From Ktedonobacteraceae bacterium (lineage in GTDB: Bacteria; Chloroflexota; Ktedonobacteria; Ktedonobacterales; Ktedonobacteraceae): 64,000 nucleotides of DNA. The stretch is from the NCBI GenBank assembly GCA_035653615.1, contig DASRBN010000039.1:152275-216274 (forward strand). The letters are read 5' to 3'. Below are positions 43,157-51,902 of this stretch, piece after piece; the first letter of the stretch is position 1, and each line of letters opens with the position of its first letter. Below the pieces are notes generated by a model. The model was not told where the DNA came from and ran no database searches. It saw only the letters and a list, made by a program, of their open reading frames with translations. The translations under genes and the position numbers were made by a program.

Positions 43157-43765
43157 TCAGGGAGAGGATACTCCAATCCCGTGCAGGATCATATCGGCAA
43201 CACGATTCGCCTGTTGCGTCATTTCGTGCAATGATTGGCCCAGCGCATTAGCAGAAAGTACATATGACTCGGTCAATGTTAATACCATCAATGCGGTAGC
43301 CTCTATATCAGTAGATTCAATTTCACCACGTATCCTGCTCTCTTCGAGTGTCAGGGCGATGACGGCGATATAGTCGCGCAGGAGCTTTGTTGCTTCAGCT
43401 TTAAAAGCGCGGTTAACACCATATAAAGTACTCATATGGACATTGAAGCTATCGGCATCCTCATTGGCGAGCTGCACGAAAGCCAGGAAAAGACGTTTCA
43501 GGCGTGCATGGAGATTTCCGTCACCGGCAAGAGCTGCGCGAATTGAGGCCAGGTGCGAGTGCGCGATCTGGCGCAGCATGGCGAGAAAGAGGTCGCGTTT
43601 GTTCTCGAAGTACAGGTAGATGGTTCCCTTGCCAATGCCTGCCTGCTCAGCGATAGTGTTGATATTGGCCTGTTCAAATCCCAGGCGAGCAAATTCTGCT
43701 GCGGCCTCACGAATGATGCGTTTGCGAGTCGCTTCGCGTGTCTGCTGGTCTACAATTTTTGGCAT
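43157..43765 (-). CDS. TetR/AcrR-family transcriptional regulator
   Basis: Repressor of 202 residues. The N-terminal HTH reads RIIREAAAEFARLGFEQANI followed by NTIAEQAGIGKGTIYLYFEN, a classic TetR domain; the C-terminal helical region is the ligand-binding and dimer part. It lies 106 bases upstream of the ClC gene on the same strand. Matching boxes before both genes suggest that it controls itself and the transporter. The ligand is unknown. Confidence 0.88.
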   Translation of the reverse strand: MPKIVDQQTREATRKRIIREAAAEFARLGFEQANINTIAEQAGIGKGTIYLYFENKRDLFLAMLRQIAHSHLASIRAALAGDGNLHARLKRLFLAFVQLANEDADSFNVHMSTLYGVNRAFKAEATKLLRDYIAVIALTLEESRIRGEIESTDIEATALMVLTLTESYVLSANALGQSLHEMTQQANRVADMILHGIGVSSP

Positions 43766-44076
43766 ATACTCTCTCTCCCCGGCTTATGCAGGTTTTTAAA
43801 TTGGGCGATTGGTCATTATTATCTACTACAAGCATACCTGCCTTTATGGCTTGTGTCAAGAGGTTGCTGAGGCTTTTGCCTGGCCCGGATGTATAAGCAT
43901 ATAAGTATGTGTGCATAAGCAAATTGAGCGGACAATTATATTGCATATAAGCAGGCAAACACAGAAGATACGACGACATACGTTGAGATATGTTTGTTTG
44001 CCGGGCGTTGTTGAAGCATGTGGATCGAGTCAAGACAAATTCTGTTTTTCCTACAGGGAAAGGAGTACGGTACGCA
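43766..44076. other. Divergent intergenic region between tetR and the WXG100 gene
   Basis: About 310 A+T-rich bases. Besides the candidate TetR box at 43802-43816 it holds no recognisable gene; the promoter of the WXG100 gene must lie here but no consensus pair is clear. Confidence 0.4.
43802..43816. promoter_or_regulatory. Candidate TetR autoregulatory box
   Basis: TGGGCGATTGGTCAT, 37 bases upstream of the tetR start, matching the box before the ClC gene at 13 of 15 positions and in the same orientation. Confidence 0.45.
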
Positions 44077-44352
44077 ATGTCAAATATTCATGTAAATACC
44101 GATGTGATGCGCCATCTCGGTCAAATCTTCGTGCAGCTCGATGAGCAAATCCAGAATCAAATTATGCCGCAAATCCATGGCGGTATTGCCCAGCTTGAGA
44201 GCGACTGGCAGGGGATCAGCCGCCAGCGTTTTGAGGAATTGTTTCAGGAATGGCGCTCGCTCGCGGTTCGCCTATCACAGCAAGGCGAGGAGCTTGGCCG
44301 CCACCTGCAATATACGGCTGAGCGCTTTGAGACCGTCGACGAGACAGCATAG
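44077..44352 (+). CDS. WXG100-family protein (ESX/type VII secretion substrate-like)
   Basis: A 91-residue, all-helical protein. The central turn SDWQGISRQRFEELFQEW contains the W-x-G motif (WQG) between two long helices, and length is typical for ESAT-6-like proteins. Such proteins form helical hairpin dimers that are exported by type VII systems. No EccC-type ATPase or second WXG100 gene is present. AAAGGAG precedes ATG 44077; the frame upstream to 43990 is not needed. The C-terminal YxxxD/E export signal may be RFETVDETA-like but is not exact. Confidence 0.8.
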   Translation: MSNIHVNTDVMRHLGQIFVQLDEQIQNQIMPQIHGGIAQLESDWQGISRQRFEELFQEWRSLAVRLSQQGEELGRHLQYTAERFETVDETA

Positions 44353-44360
44353 TTGAGAAA

Positions 44361-44382
44361 GGGTGGCCTCTACTGGCCACCC
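44361..44382. terminator. Hairpin shared by convergent WXG100 and osmC genes
   Basis: GGGTGGCC (44361-44368) and GGCCACCC (44375-44382) with a six-base loop. The stem contains the osmC stop codon. There is only a short T-stretch on the minus strand (TTTCT), so it is a weak bidirectional terminator at best. Confidence 0.4.
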
Positions 44383-44828
44383 GGCAAATTCGACTGCTGC
44401 GCAATCTCTCTGATCTGGAACGTGTGGTTGATTTTGGCCGTTTTGCTGAGCATGATGCTGACACCACAGTAGCGCGTTTCTGAAAGTTCGATGGCCCGCG
44501 CTACCGCCTCCGGTTTTACATGAGGCCCGGTGATGAAATGCTCGACGCTGATTTCTACAAATATTTTGGGAAACTGCTCGGTCAAAATACCATTGACGCG
44601 CATTTCGTAGGCGGTGACCTGTTGTTGTTTCTTTTGCAGGATTGAGATCACGTTGATGCCGGTGCAGCCCGCGAGCGCCACCAGCAGCATTTCCATCGGG
44701 CTGAAGCCAACATGCTGGTCACCCGGCAAGATGACGTTATCCACTATGACATGGTGGCCGGAACCAGAAGTAACGTCAAACTGCATTCCTGTTTGATAGG
44801 TTGCCTGTATGGACATCGCTTTGGCCAT
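44370..44828 (-). CDS. OsmC-family peroxiredoxin-like protein
   Basis: OsmC-type protein of 152 residues that reduces organic hydroperoxides or handles reactive sulfur. The two conserved cysteines are in LVALAGCTGINVIS and in SETRYCGVSIML. AAAGGGG precedes ATG 44828; TTG at 44843 is an unlikely start because that site would lie inside the coding region. Probably monocistronic. Confidence 0.87.
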   Translation of the reverse strand: MAKAMSIQATYQTGMQFDVTSGSGHHVIVDNVILPGDQHVGFSPMEMLLVALAGCTGINVISILQKKQQQVTAYEMRVNGILTEQFPKIFVEISVEHFITGPHVKPEAVARAIELSETRYCGVSIMLSKTAKINHTFQIREIAQQSNLPGGQ

Positions 44829-44960
44829 AACATCCCCTTTCAATCTTCTGGCCTATCATAAATGCATTATGCACTCTGGCATTCCTTGCTATCAAGCTGT
44901 TCTTCATGTTATGCTTAGTTGGAAAGAACGTTCGTAACGTACAGTTCTACCAGGAGAAGC

Positions 44961-47435
44961 ATGTTGGCAATCCCTCGTCCAGTTTCTGATAATCTCGAAA
45001 TCCTTTCCGAGGATGAGTATCTCTTCGGTTGGGACCCTCTGCCCGGTATCGTTTCCGTCTGGGCCGGTCGCGAAGGGCGTGCGATTGTCTGGAGGCGCGA
45101 GGGCGAGCGCATCGTGCGTTTCCGGGAAACCTTCCGCCCCTGGCTGTTTGCAACCTCTCTAGACGACCTTGCACACCTTGGGACTACCTTGACCCTCTCT
45201 GGTGCAGATTGGAGGGCCGATACCTCACTCATCAGCTATTGTGTCCTGGATGGGGCAGATGGCTCGTATCGCTATCTTATCAGCGCGCGGGATGGGCGCT
45301 TTCTTGAACGGGAGCTGCTCAAAGGCGCATCGCGGCGTCTTGAGCGCCGTGTGAATAGCGTCAACGACCTTGCGGATACCTACTATCAGGTCGGGCCTGT
45401 TGAACAGTACTTGATGCAGACCGGGCGCGTCTATTTTCGCGGGCTGAATTATGAAGACCTGCATCGTTTGCAATTCGACCTGGAAACAACTTCACTTGAT
45501 CCACACCGCGGGCGTATTTTCCTGATTGCCATTCGTGATAGCCGCGGCTTTGCGACGGCGCTTGAGGCACCACGCGCTGAGGACGAGGCGAAGATGATCC
45601 TGGCGCTCTGCCAGCTTGTGCGCGAGCGCGACCCCGATATTATCGAAAATCATAACCTTTTCTCTTTTGACCTGCAATTCCTGGAGTACCGTGCCGAGGC
45701 GTTGGGTATACCACTGCGGCTGGGACGCAGTGGTGGCCCGGAGCAGATGGAACGGCGTTATGAAACGCTGGCTATCGGGCCGGAAGCTCGTCGCCGTGTC
45801 CGCTATAGTGTAGCGGGACGAGAATTGATCGATACGCTGGATGCAGTACGCCGCTATGATTTCGTGGTGCGCGACCTGCCAAGCTACGGCCTGAAAGATG
45901 TTGCCCGTTATTTTCATATAGCAGGAGAAGATCGTGTATACCTTGAAGGCGCGGCGATTTTCGAGACCTATCGTAGAGATTCGGAGATGGTGCGCCGCTA
46001 TGCGCTCGACGACGTGCGGGAAGTGGATGGTCTTTCTCGTCGCCTGCTGGGGGCGTCATTTGCCCTGGCGGGAATGGCACCGCGCCGCTATGAACGATTA
46101 GCATCGGCGGGACCGGCGATGGGGATTCTCGAACCGGTGCTTGTGCGGGCCTATCTCCGCGCAGGTATGGCCTTACCGCGGCAGAAAGCAGAGGCGGACT
46201 CCACGCATGGGTCGCATGAAGGGGGAGCTGTCTACCTCTTCGCGACGGGGATAGCTGAGCACGTGGTCAAAGCCGACGTGGCGTCCCTCTATCCATCTCT
46301 GATGCGTTCATTTCGTATCGGACCATCCGGTGATCGGCTGGGCGTTCTGCTTGGTATACTTGATCGATTGACGGATTTACGCCTGGAGCATAAAGCGGCG
46401 GCGCGGGCGGCTATTCCCGGCTCGCTGGAAGCCAATATGCACGATGCGACGCAAGCGGCGATGAAAATCTTGATCAACGCTGCCTATGGCTACATGGGGG
46501 CCGGTTCGATGGCGCTCTTCGCCGATATTCACGCGGCAGATGAGGTGACGAGGCGCGGGCGCGAGGTGCTATCACAGGTACTCGATGCCCTGCGCCAGCG
46601 CGGCATGGCATTGATCGAGGCTGATACCGATGGTGTCTATTTCGCGGTTCCGATGGATTGGACGGAACAGCAGGAGAGGCAGCTTGTGGCGGAAATCGGA
46701 GCCGGACTGCCTGCCGGTATTCGCCTGGAGTACGAGGGGCGTTACCGCGCTATGTTCAGCCACGAGGTCAAGAATTATGCTCTGCTCACCTACGACGGCC
46801 AGCTGATTGTGCATGGAGTCGCGCTGCGTTCCAGCCGCGCGGAACGCTTCGGCGAGCGCTTCCTGCACCAGGCATTGTTCTGCACTATGACGGGCGATGT
46901 AGTGGGCGCGCGAAATGCGTTTTTGGAGACCGTTAGAGCGCTGCGGCAGCGGAAATTTACGGCTGCGGATGTTGCGGCCAGCGTGCGTCTCTCCAAGTCT
47001 CCTGAAACGTATGAGGCTACGCGAACGGGGCATATGGAGCAGGCTTACGAGGCGCTGTTAGCCGCCGGGCGCACAAAATGGGCGCCTGGGGAGCGCGTGC
47101 GCTTTTATCGCGCATCCGGTGGTGTTTCCGTGTGGATACCCGATGAGACTGAGGCTATCTCCTTTGGCGAGGACAATGCTGAAGAAGTTGATGCAAACGC
47201 AGATGCCGCGAAGGAACGAGAGCACCCAACTCTTGCTGCTGATGTCCAGAATCGTCGTGATTACGATGTCGAACACTATCTGCGCGTGCTGGTGACTTCC
47301 TATGCCTCGCGCCTGAAGAAAGCCTATACTGCCGGGGATTTTGCGCAGCTTTTCCGCACCGACGAACAACCTGGCCTGTTTGATCTCCCGATAGAGAGTA
47401 TTTCGCCTATCTGGATTCGGTGCCAGAAAGCGTAA
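44961..47435 (+). CDS. Family-B DNA polymerase with 3'-5' exonuclease
   Basis: DNA polymerase of 824 residues. Exonuclease motifs are FDLETT (172-177, Asp173 and Glu175), ENHNLFSFD (229-237) and YALDD (347-351). Polymerase motifs are A, DVASLYPS (439-446); B, around KILINAAYGY (502-511); and C, DTDG (555-558). All catalytic acids are present, so it should be proofreading-competent. The replicative enzyme of bacteria is family C, so this is likely a repair or translesion enzyme like Pol II, although the motif C context EADTDGVYF is closer to archaeal and bacterial-environmental PolB. CAGGAGAAGC sets ATG 44961. Confidence 0.9.
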   Translation: MLAIPRPVSDNLEILSEDEYLFGWDPLPGIVSVWAGREGRAIVWRREGERIVRFRETFRPWLFATSLDDLAHLGTTLTLSGADWRADTSLISYCVLDGADGSYRYLISARDGRFLERELLKGASRRLERRVNSVNDLADTYYQVGPVEQYLMQTGRVYFRGLNYEDLHRLQFDLETTSLDPHRGRIFLIAIRDSRGFATALEAPRAEDEAKMILALCQLVRERDPDIIENHNLFSFDLQFLEYRAEALGIPLRLGRSGGPEQMERRYETLAIGPEARRRVRYSVAGRELIDTLDAVRRYDFVVRDLPSYGLKDVARYFHIAGEDRVYLEGAAIFETYRRDSEMVRRYALDDVREVDGLSRRLLGASFALAGMAPRRYERLASAGPAMGILEPVLVRAYLRAGMALPRQKAEADSTHGSHEGGAVYLFATGIAEHVVKADVASLYPSLMRSFRIGPSGDRLGVLLGILDRLTDLRLEHKAAARAAIPGSLEANMHDATQAAMKILINAAYGYMGAGSMALFADIHAADEVTRRGREVLSQVLDALRQRGMALIEADTDGVYFAVPMDWTEQQERQLVAEIGAGLPAGIRLEYEGRYRAMFSHEVKNYALLTYDGQLIVHGVALRSSRAERFGERFLHQALFCTMTGDVVGARNAFLETVRALRQRKFTAADVAASVRLSKSPETYEATRTGHMEQAYEALLAAGRTKWAPGERVRFYRASGGVSVWIPDETEAISFGEDNAEEVDANADAAKEREHPTLAADVQNRRDYDVEHYLRVLVTSYASRLKKAYTAGDFAQLFRTDEQPGLFDLPIESISPIWIRCQKA

Positions 47436-47477
47436 CATCTAAAATATCCCGATTTTTGCGAGGGCTAGAACTTGATC

Positions 47478-48662
47478 TCACTCCAATGAATCTCTCTCGT
47501 CCATTTGATGAATGAATGCCTCGACCTGATCAGCTTGAAACGTTGCGATCCGATCTGGGCTGAGACCATCTAATTCCGGAGTTGAAAGACCTGCGAGCTG
47601 ATCGGCAATGGCGCGCCCGACAGCGGGAGCAAGCGCGAATCCATGCCCGGAAAAACCTAGAGCTAAGGTGAGACCATCTATTCCTGGCATGGGGCCGAGA
47701 AACGGAATGCCATCGATGCTTTGCGCTTCCAGGCCGCACCAGGCGTTGGCAATCTGCTGGCGGCCTACTTCTGGCAGTAGCTCGCAGGCGGTTTTCCAGT
47801 TGCCCTCGATACTGGCAGGACGTAGCTGGTAATCGGTGCGGTTGGCAATGGGTTCGCCGAGCCACCCTCCTCCCAGGAAAAATGCGCCATCGAAAAGTTG
47901 TTTAAGGGAGAGAGAACGATTGACGGCGCTCAACACGGGCTGCACGGTAATTGCGTCCGCGGGAGTCGAAAGCACCATCTGCAATGCGCGAGTGCGAATG
48001 GGCAGCCGGATACGGGTAGCCGCGGCGATTTCATCACTCCACGTTCCTGCAGCAAGCACGATCTGTCCGGCCTGTACCTCACCTCGCGTGGTCAAGGCTC
48101 CGGTGACCTTTTCGCCTTGCGTCAGTAGGCCGAAACAAGGTGTTTCTTCCCAGCAGGTTGCTCCAAGCCGCATCGCTGCTGTGGCAAATGCCTGTGTAGT
48201 GCGGGGTGGGTCTGCCTGTCCGTCGGCGGGGCTAAAACTGCCGGCAGTGACTCCTGCGTGCAGCCCTGGCACGAGATCATGCACCTGCTGGCGGTCGAGC
48301 AGTTGTACGTCGCTGAAGCCGATTTCGTGCTGGTGGCGAACGAAATGAACGAGCTGATCGGCTTCGGTGTCGCTTTCGGCCAGCAAGAGGTTTCCTCCCT
48401 GGCGATAGCGCAAGTCCGCATCGAGTTCCTGTTCAAGCGTAGGCCAGCGGGCGATTGCTTCAATTGCGAGCCGCGCTTCCGCAATGTGCCTTCCCTGCCT
48501 TCGTACACCTCCGGCGCTGGCCCAGGAAGCTGCCGGTCTGCTGGCGACCCGCGAGCGTTCGACAACAAGTACCTGGCGTCCCTGTCGCGCCAGGTGATAG
48601 GCGATGGAACTGCCGATGACGCCGCCACCGATAACGAGAATCTCTACTGTTGTCGTTCCCAA
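47478..48662 (-). CDS. DAO-family FAD-dependent amine oxidase/dehydrogenase
   Basis: Flavoenzyme of 394 residues, glycine/sarcosine/D-amino acid oxidase type. The FAD motif ILVIGGGVIGSSIAYHLARQ is at the N-terminus and GLTLALGFSGHGFALAP closes the flavin site at the C-terminus. The substrate could be glycine, sarcosine or proline; it cannot be resolved. The membrane protein and PadR genes lie upstream on the same strand; the 12-base gap to 48675 suggests cotranscription. Confidence 0.83.
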   Translation of the reverse strand: MGTTTVEILVIGGGVIGSSIAYHLARQGRQVLVVERSRVASRPAASWASAGGVRRQGRHIAEARLAIEAIARWPTLEQELDADLRYRQGGNLLLAESDTEADQLVHFVRHQHEIGFSDVQLLDRQQVHDLVPGLHAGVTAGSFSPADGQADPPRTTQAFATAAMRLGATCWEETPCFGLLTQGEKVTGALTTRGEVQAGQIVLAAGTWSDEIAAATRIRLPIRTRALQMVLSTPADAITVQPVLSAVNRSLSLKQLFDGAFFLGGGWLGEPIANRTDYQLRPASIEGNWKTACELLPEVGRQQIANAWCGLEAQSIDGIPFLGPMPGIDGLTLALGFSGHGFALAPAVGRAIADQLAGLSTPELDGLSPDRIATFQADQVEAFIHQMDERDSLE

Positions 48663-48674
48663 ATATGATTCCTT

Positions 48675-49730
48675 TCATACTGCTGTGGTTCTACATGATC
48701 TCAGGCCGCTTCCGAATGCCCCTATTGTTACAACTGTTGCTAGAGCCATTGCTGCTATCATAGCAATGGCCCACGCCGTCTGTCCATAACCCAGACCTGA
48801 CCCGCTTGCCGCGAACTGCGGCGCCAGTATCCATAAGCTGATGAGCCAGGTAGTCGCGGCCACTGTTCCGACACCCATTACGATAGTCAGTACGCCAATG
48901 GGTATGAGCGAAAAGCGGAGTTGCTGTTCGCTGAACTCACTGCGCAGCACAGCTAGAGAAAGTGAAGCGGTGAATACCAGGATTACGAAGACAATAACTG
49001 TTATCGCCAGGATAATAGCGACAAAGCTGAGGGCTACCAACAATGCAGGTTGTCCTGAAATGCATCCATTAGTGGAAGTGCATGCAGGAGGGCCGAAAAG
49101 GTATTGCGTTCCCAGAAGATAAACAAGGAAACAAATAGTGATAGCCAATGCGACCTCTAATAGTAATAAAGCCCTTTTCCGGCCTATCACAAACAGTCCC
49201 AGCACGTTGCGCAATCCACCAGGAAGAGCATGTCTCACGGCTGCGAATAAGATCGGCAATCCACCGATCAGAATCGCCAGCAGCGCGATATCCCCACTGT
49301 ATGCCAGGATACTGTGAGCGATGCCTATTTGCGGATAGATACGCCCAAGGGCATCGAACGGAGCGCTGGGATCGGCAGTATGCCCCAGAGCGGTGTAGGC
49401 CAGCATGAAAAGCACAAAAGCCGAGAAAGCCACGATCATCGAGCGGCGCATGGTCGGAAGCATTGGCCGATTCCTCCCGAAGATTTCGTTCAGATGTTCG
49501 GCAAATATGCCCGACACTGTTTCTCCAAATAACAATGGCCAGAGTGCGAGGACGCCGGCGACGCCATCTGCCCGGCAGGTATCAGCGCAAACCCTATGAA
49601 AATCTTGTATCGCCGGTTGCATATAATCACGGCGGAACGTGCCGGGCGCCAGCTTCAGCAAGCAGCGGTAGAGAAACAGGGAGAGTGCAATAATCCGGGG
49701 CCTGGATGATTTTCCTGTTGACATACTCAT
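48675..49730 (-). CDS. Polytopic membrane protein in PadR operon
   Basis: Membrane protein of 351 residues. An N-terminal cytoplasmic segment (FLYRCLLKLAPGTFRRDYMQ) resembles the prefix domain seen in FtsX-like permeases and PadR-linked proteins. It is followed by about six to seven hydrophobic helices ending with AQTAWAIAMIAAMALA-like sequence. No catalytic motif is recognised. The start overlaps the padR stop by four bases, so expression is coupled and PadR probably responds to the process it serves. Confidence 0.6.
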   Translation of the reverse strand: MSMSTGKSSRPRIIALSLFLYRCLLKLAPGTFRRDYMQPAIQDFHRVCADTCRADGVAGVLALWPLLFGETVSGIFAEHLNEIFGRNRPMLPTMRRSMIVAFSAFVLFMLAYTALGHTADPSAPFDALGRIYPQIGIAHSILAYSGDIALLAILIGGLPILFAAVRHALPGGLRNVLGLFVIGRKRALLLLEVALAITICFLVYLLGTQYLFGPPACTSTNGCISGQPALLVALSFVAIILAITVIVFVILVFTASLSLAVLRSEFSEQQLRFSLIPIGVLTIVMGVGTVAATTWLISLWILAPQFAASGSGLGYGQTAWAIAMIAAMALATVVTIGAFGSGLRSCRTTAV

Positions 49731-50113
49731 GCTCCTTGCTCTGGCGATGCGGCGGTCATATTTCTCAGCAATGTTTTGCTATGTGCGATAGCAAGGGATT
49801 GCTCCAGGCGCTGCATCTCTGCCACCGTCGCGCGCCTGCCCAGGTCGGTAAGACGGTAATAGCGGCGGCGCTCGTCGTCTAGAGTTGGATCGGGCCGCTC
49901 ATCCGACTCGACAATCAGGCCAACTTCTAGCATGTGCTTGATCGATCGATAGAGTGTCGTTGGCCCAATCCGTAGTTTTCCGTGTGTCTGGGCGGCAATT
50001 TCTTGCATGATGCTGTAGCCATGCCGCTCGCCATCGGCCAGGGCCAGCAGGATATGGAAGACTGCTGGAGTCAGCGGGAGCATTTTTTCAGGATCAGATG
50101 TTGCTGGTCGCAT
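49727..50113 (-). CDS. PadR-family transcriptional regulator
   Basis: Winged-helix regulator of 128 residues. PLTPAVFHILLALADGERHG starts the HTH, and SIMQEIAAQTHGKLRIGPTT plus LYRSIKHMLEVGLIVESDER form the recognition and wing parts. RRYYRLTDLGRRA ends the domain, and the C-terminal helix forms the dimer. Palindromes just upstream at 50132-50173 are its likely operators. It forms an operon with the membrane protein and possibly the DAO enzyme. Confidence 0.88.
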   Translation of the reverse strand: MRPATSDPEKMLPLTPAVFHILLALADGERHGYSIMQEIAAQTHGKLRIGPTTLYRSIKHMLEVGLIVESDERPDPTLDDERRRYYRLTDLGRRATVAEMQRLEQSLAIAHSKTLLRNMTAASPEQGA

Positions 50114-50131
50114 TGTTTTCTCTTTTCAAGA

Positions 50132-50173
50132 TGAATATATTCAACCTGGGTATACTCTCCTTGAATATATTAC
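50132..50173. promoter_or_regulatory. Tandem palindromes upstream of padR, putative operators
   Basis: TGAATATATTCA (50132-50143) is a perfect palindrome, and TGAATATATTAC (50162-50173) repeats it with two end changes. Starts are 30 bases apart, close to three helical turns, and the first is 19 bases from the padR start. Confidence 0.6.
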
Positions 50174-50191
50174 CTTACAAGATAAGAGATG

Positions 50192-51532
50192 TCAAGCCCT
50201 GCGCCTCTTTTTAGCCGTTGCTTTTACCTGCTGGAATGCCATGTATGGCCCACTATGATTCTTTGGCATGTGCCCGTATAGATGGGTGCCGTCCTGCTCA
50301 TAGCTCTCGAACTCAATCGTGCCGAATTGGTGAAATTGTGCTACAAGGTCGCCACGGTTGTATGGGATAAGCACGTCGAGGGCAACGAATTGCGCAATCA
50401 AATTGTCGCTGATAGCGTGTAGTAGTTCATCGATGCCCGTTCCAGCGAGTGCGGATACCTGCACCGAGGGCAAGTTTGCGGCCATGCCTGCGAGTTTTAT
50501 CCTGTCGTCACTGGGCAGCAAATCCGCTTTATTCAGCGCGATGATAATGGGGCAGCTTGCCGCTCCGATCTCCTCGAGGACGTGTTCGACCGCCTCTACC
50601 TGCCGCTGCATGGAAGGGCTTGAGGCATCCACCACATGCACGAGCAGGTCGGATTCGGCCACTTCCTCCAGCGTAGCGCGAAATGCTGCTACGAGCGTCG
50701 TTGGCAGGCGCTGCACGAAGCCCACCGTATCGGTCAGCAAAATCTCCTGGCCTCCATTGAGACGGACACGACGCGTCATAGGATCAAGTGTAGCGAAGAG
50801 TTTGTCTTCTGCCAGGCCATGCGCGCCCGCGAGGCGGTTGAGCAGCGTGGATTTGCCCGCGTTGGTGTAGCCGACGAGCGCTACGACGGGTGCCCCGGTA
50901 TTCTTACGTTTAGCGCGGTGCAATTGGCGATGGGTGCGCACGTGTTCGAGTTCTTCCTCGATATGGGATTTTTGTCGCCGCAGCAAGCGCCGGTCGATTT
51001 CGATCTGTTTTTCACCCTCGCCGCGCTGCTGCACGCTGCCTTTCTGGCGCGAGAGGTGCGACCATTGGCGGGCAAGCCGTGGCAGGTCGTATTCGATCTG
51101 GGCGAGTTCGACCTGCAGCCGTCCTTCGCGTGTGCGGGCGCGCTGACCAAAAATGATCAGGATGAGTGCCGTGCGGTCAATTACCTGCGTTTCCAGTTCT
51201 CGCTCCAGGTTGCGATGCTGCCCGGGCGTCAATTCCAGGTCAAAGATAACCGCATCGCAGTTGTGATAGCGGACCAGGTCGGCTATTTCCTGCACTTTGC
51301 CGCTGCCGAGCAGAGTACCGGGATGTGGGCGATCCAGGCGCTGCATGACGCGCTCAACGCATGTAACGCCGGCAGTTGTTGCCAGTTGCTCCAATTCGTC
51401 AAGCGATTCCTCAACCGACCAGTCCGCGCCCGGCATGTCTACGCCTACGAGAATAGCCCGTTCAGGCGCGGCTGAGAGCAGGCCGCTCAATGGTTTATCT
51501 GTATTAGTATTGACGATATTTTGTTCTGCCAT
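50192..51532 (-). CDS. hflX: Ribosome-associated GTPase HflX
   Basis: GTPase of 446 residues that splits or rescues stalled ribosomes. The N-terminal HflX domain ends with the Gly-rich linker LGSGKVQEIADL and LELTPGQHRNLE. The coiled region follows, then the G domain: G1 VGYTNAGKSTLLNRL, G3 DTVGFVQRLP, G4 ALNKADLL. The C-terminal extension resembles that of other Chloroflexota-type HflX. It is next to an ABC-F gene on the same strand, another ribosome-rescue or protection factor. Confidence 0.93.
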   Translation of the reverse strand: MAEQNIVNTNTDKPLSGLLSAAPERAILVGVDMPGADWSVEESLDELEQLATTAGVTCVERVMQRLDRPHPGTLLGSGKVQEIADLVRYHNCDAVIFDLELTPGQHRNLERELETQVIDRTALILIIFGQRARTREGRLQVELAQIEYDLPRLARQWSHLSRQKGSVQQRGEGEKQIEIDRRLLRRQKSHIEEELEHVRTHRQLHRAKRKNTGAPVVALVGYTNAGKSTLLNRLAGAHGLAEDKLFATLDPMTRRVRLNGGQEILLTDTVGFVQRLPTTLVAAFRATLEEVAESDLLVHVVDASSPSMQRQVEAVEHVLEEIGAASCPIIIALNKADLLPSDDRIKLAGMAANLPSVQVSALAGTGIDELLHAISDNLIAQFVALDVLIPYNRGDLVAQFHQFGTIEFESYEQDGTHLYGHMPKNHSGPYMAFQQVKATAKKRRRA

Positions 51533-51902
51533 AGAAAATTCCTTCCTTATGAGGATAGATGGAAAGCGAAATTTGTTTGAGGGAAAGCACCTGGAGCGGC
51601 ATCGGTGAAAGGACTTGCTTGAATGGTCTGGGTATGGAGTTTCAATGCTGTGTCTTGCAGGGTATTATCTCAAGTGTAGACCTGGAGCCTGCGACTCTCA
51701 TTTGCCATAGCAAAAAAACCTTCATCTTCAAACAATACCAGTGCGAAAAGCAATACATAAAATACCACTTTGGCGGTATCTTGCTGTAATCAGGTGCATT
51801 CCACAATATTGGTATGTGATTAGATGAAGGTTATCACTTTTGTCTCCTAAGAGTTTGATTGATACAAGGGTACATGAGTGTTGCTGAAAAGTCAAGAGCA
51901 GA
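51533..51902. other. Intergenic region between abcF and hflX
   Basis: About 370 A+T-rich bases. A weak minus-strand promoter candidate is TTGACT (51890-51895) with TACCCT (51867-51872) at a 17-base spacing, which would give hflX a leader of some 330 bases. No gene, hairpin or repeat element is evident. Confidence 0.4.

Noticed and set aside
50636..51475. 279-residue plus-strand frame opposite hflX
   Set aside because: Antisense to a clear HflX gene with all GTPase motifs; the frame is a codon-bias shadow.
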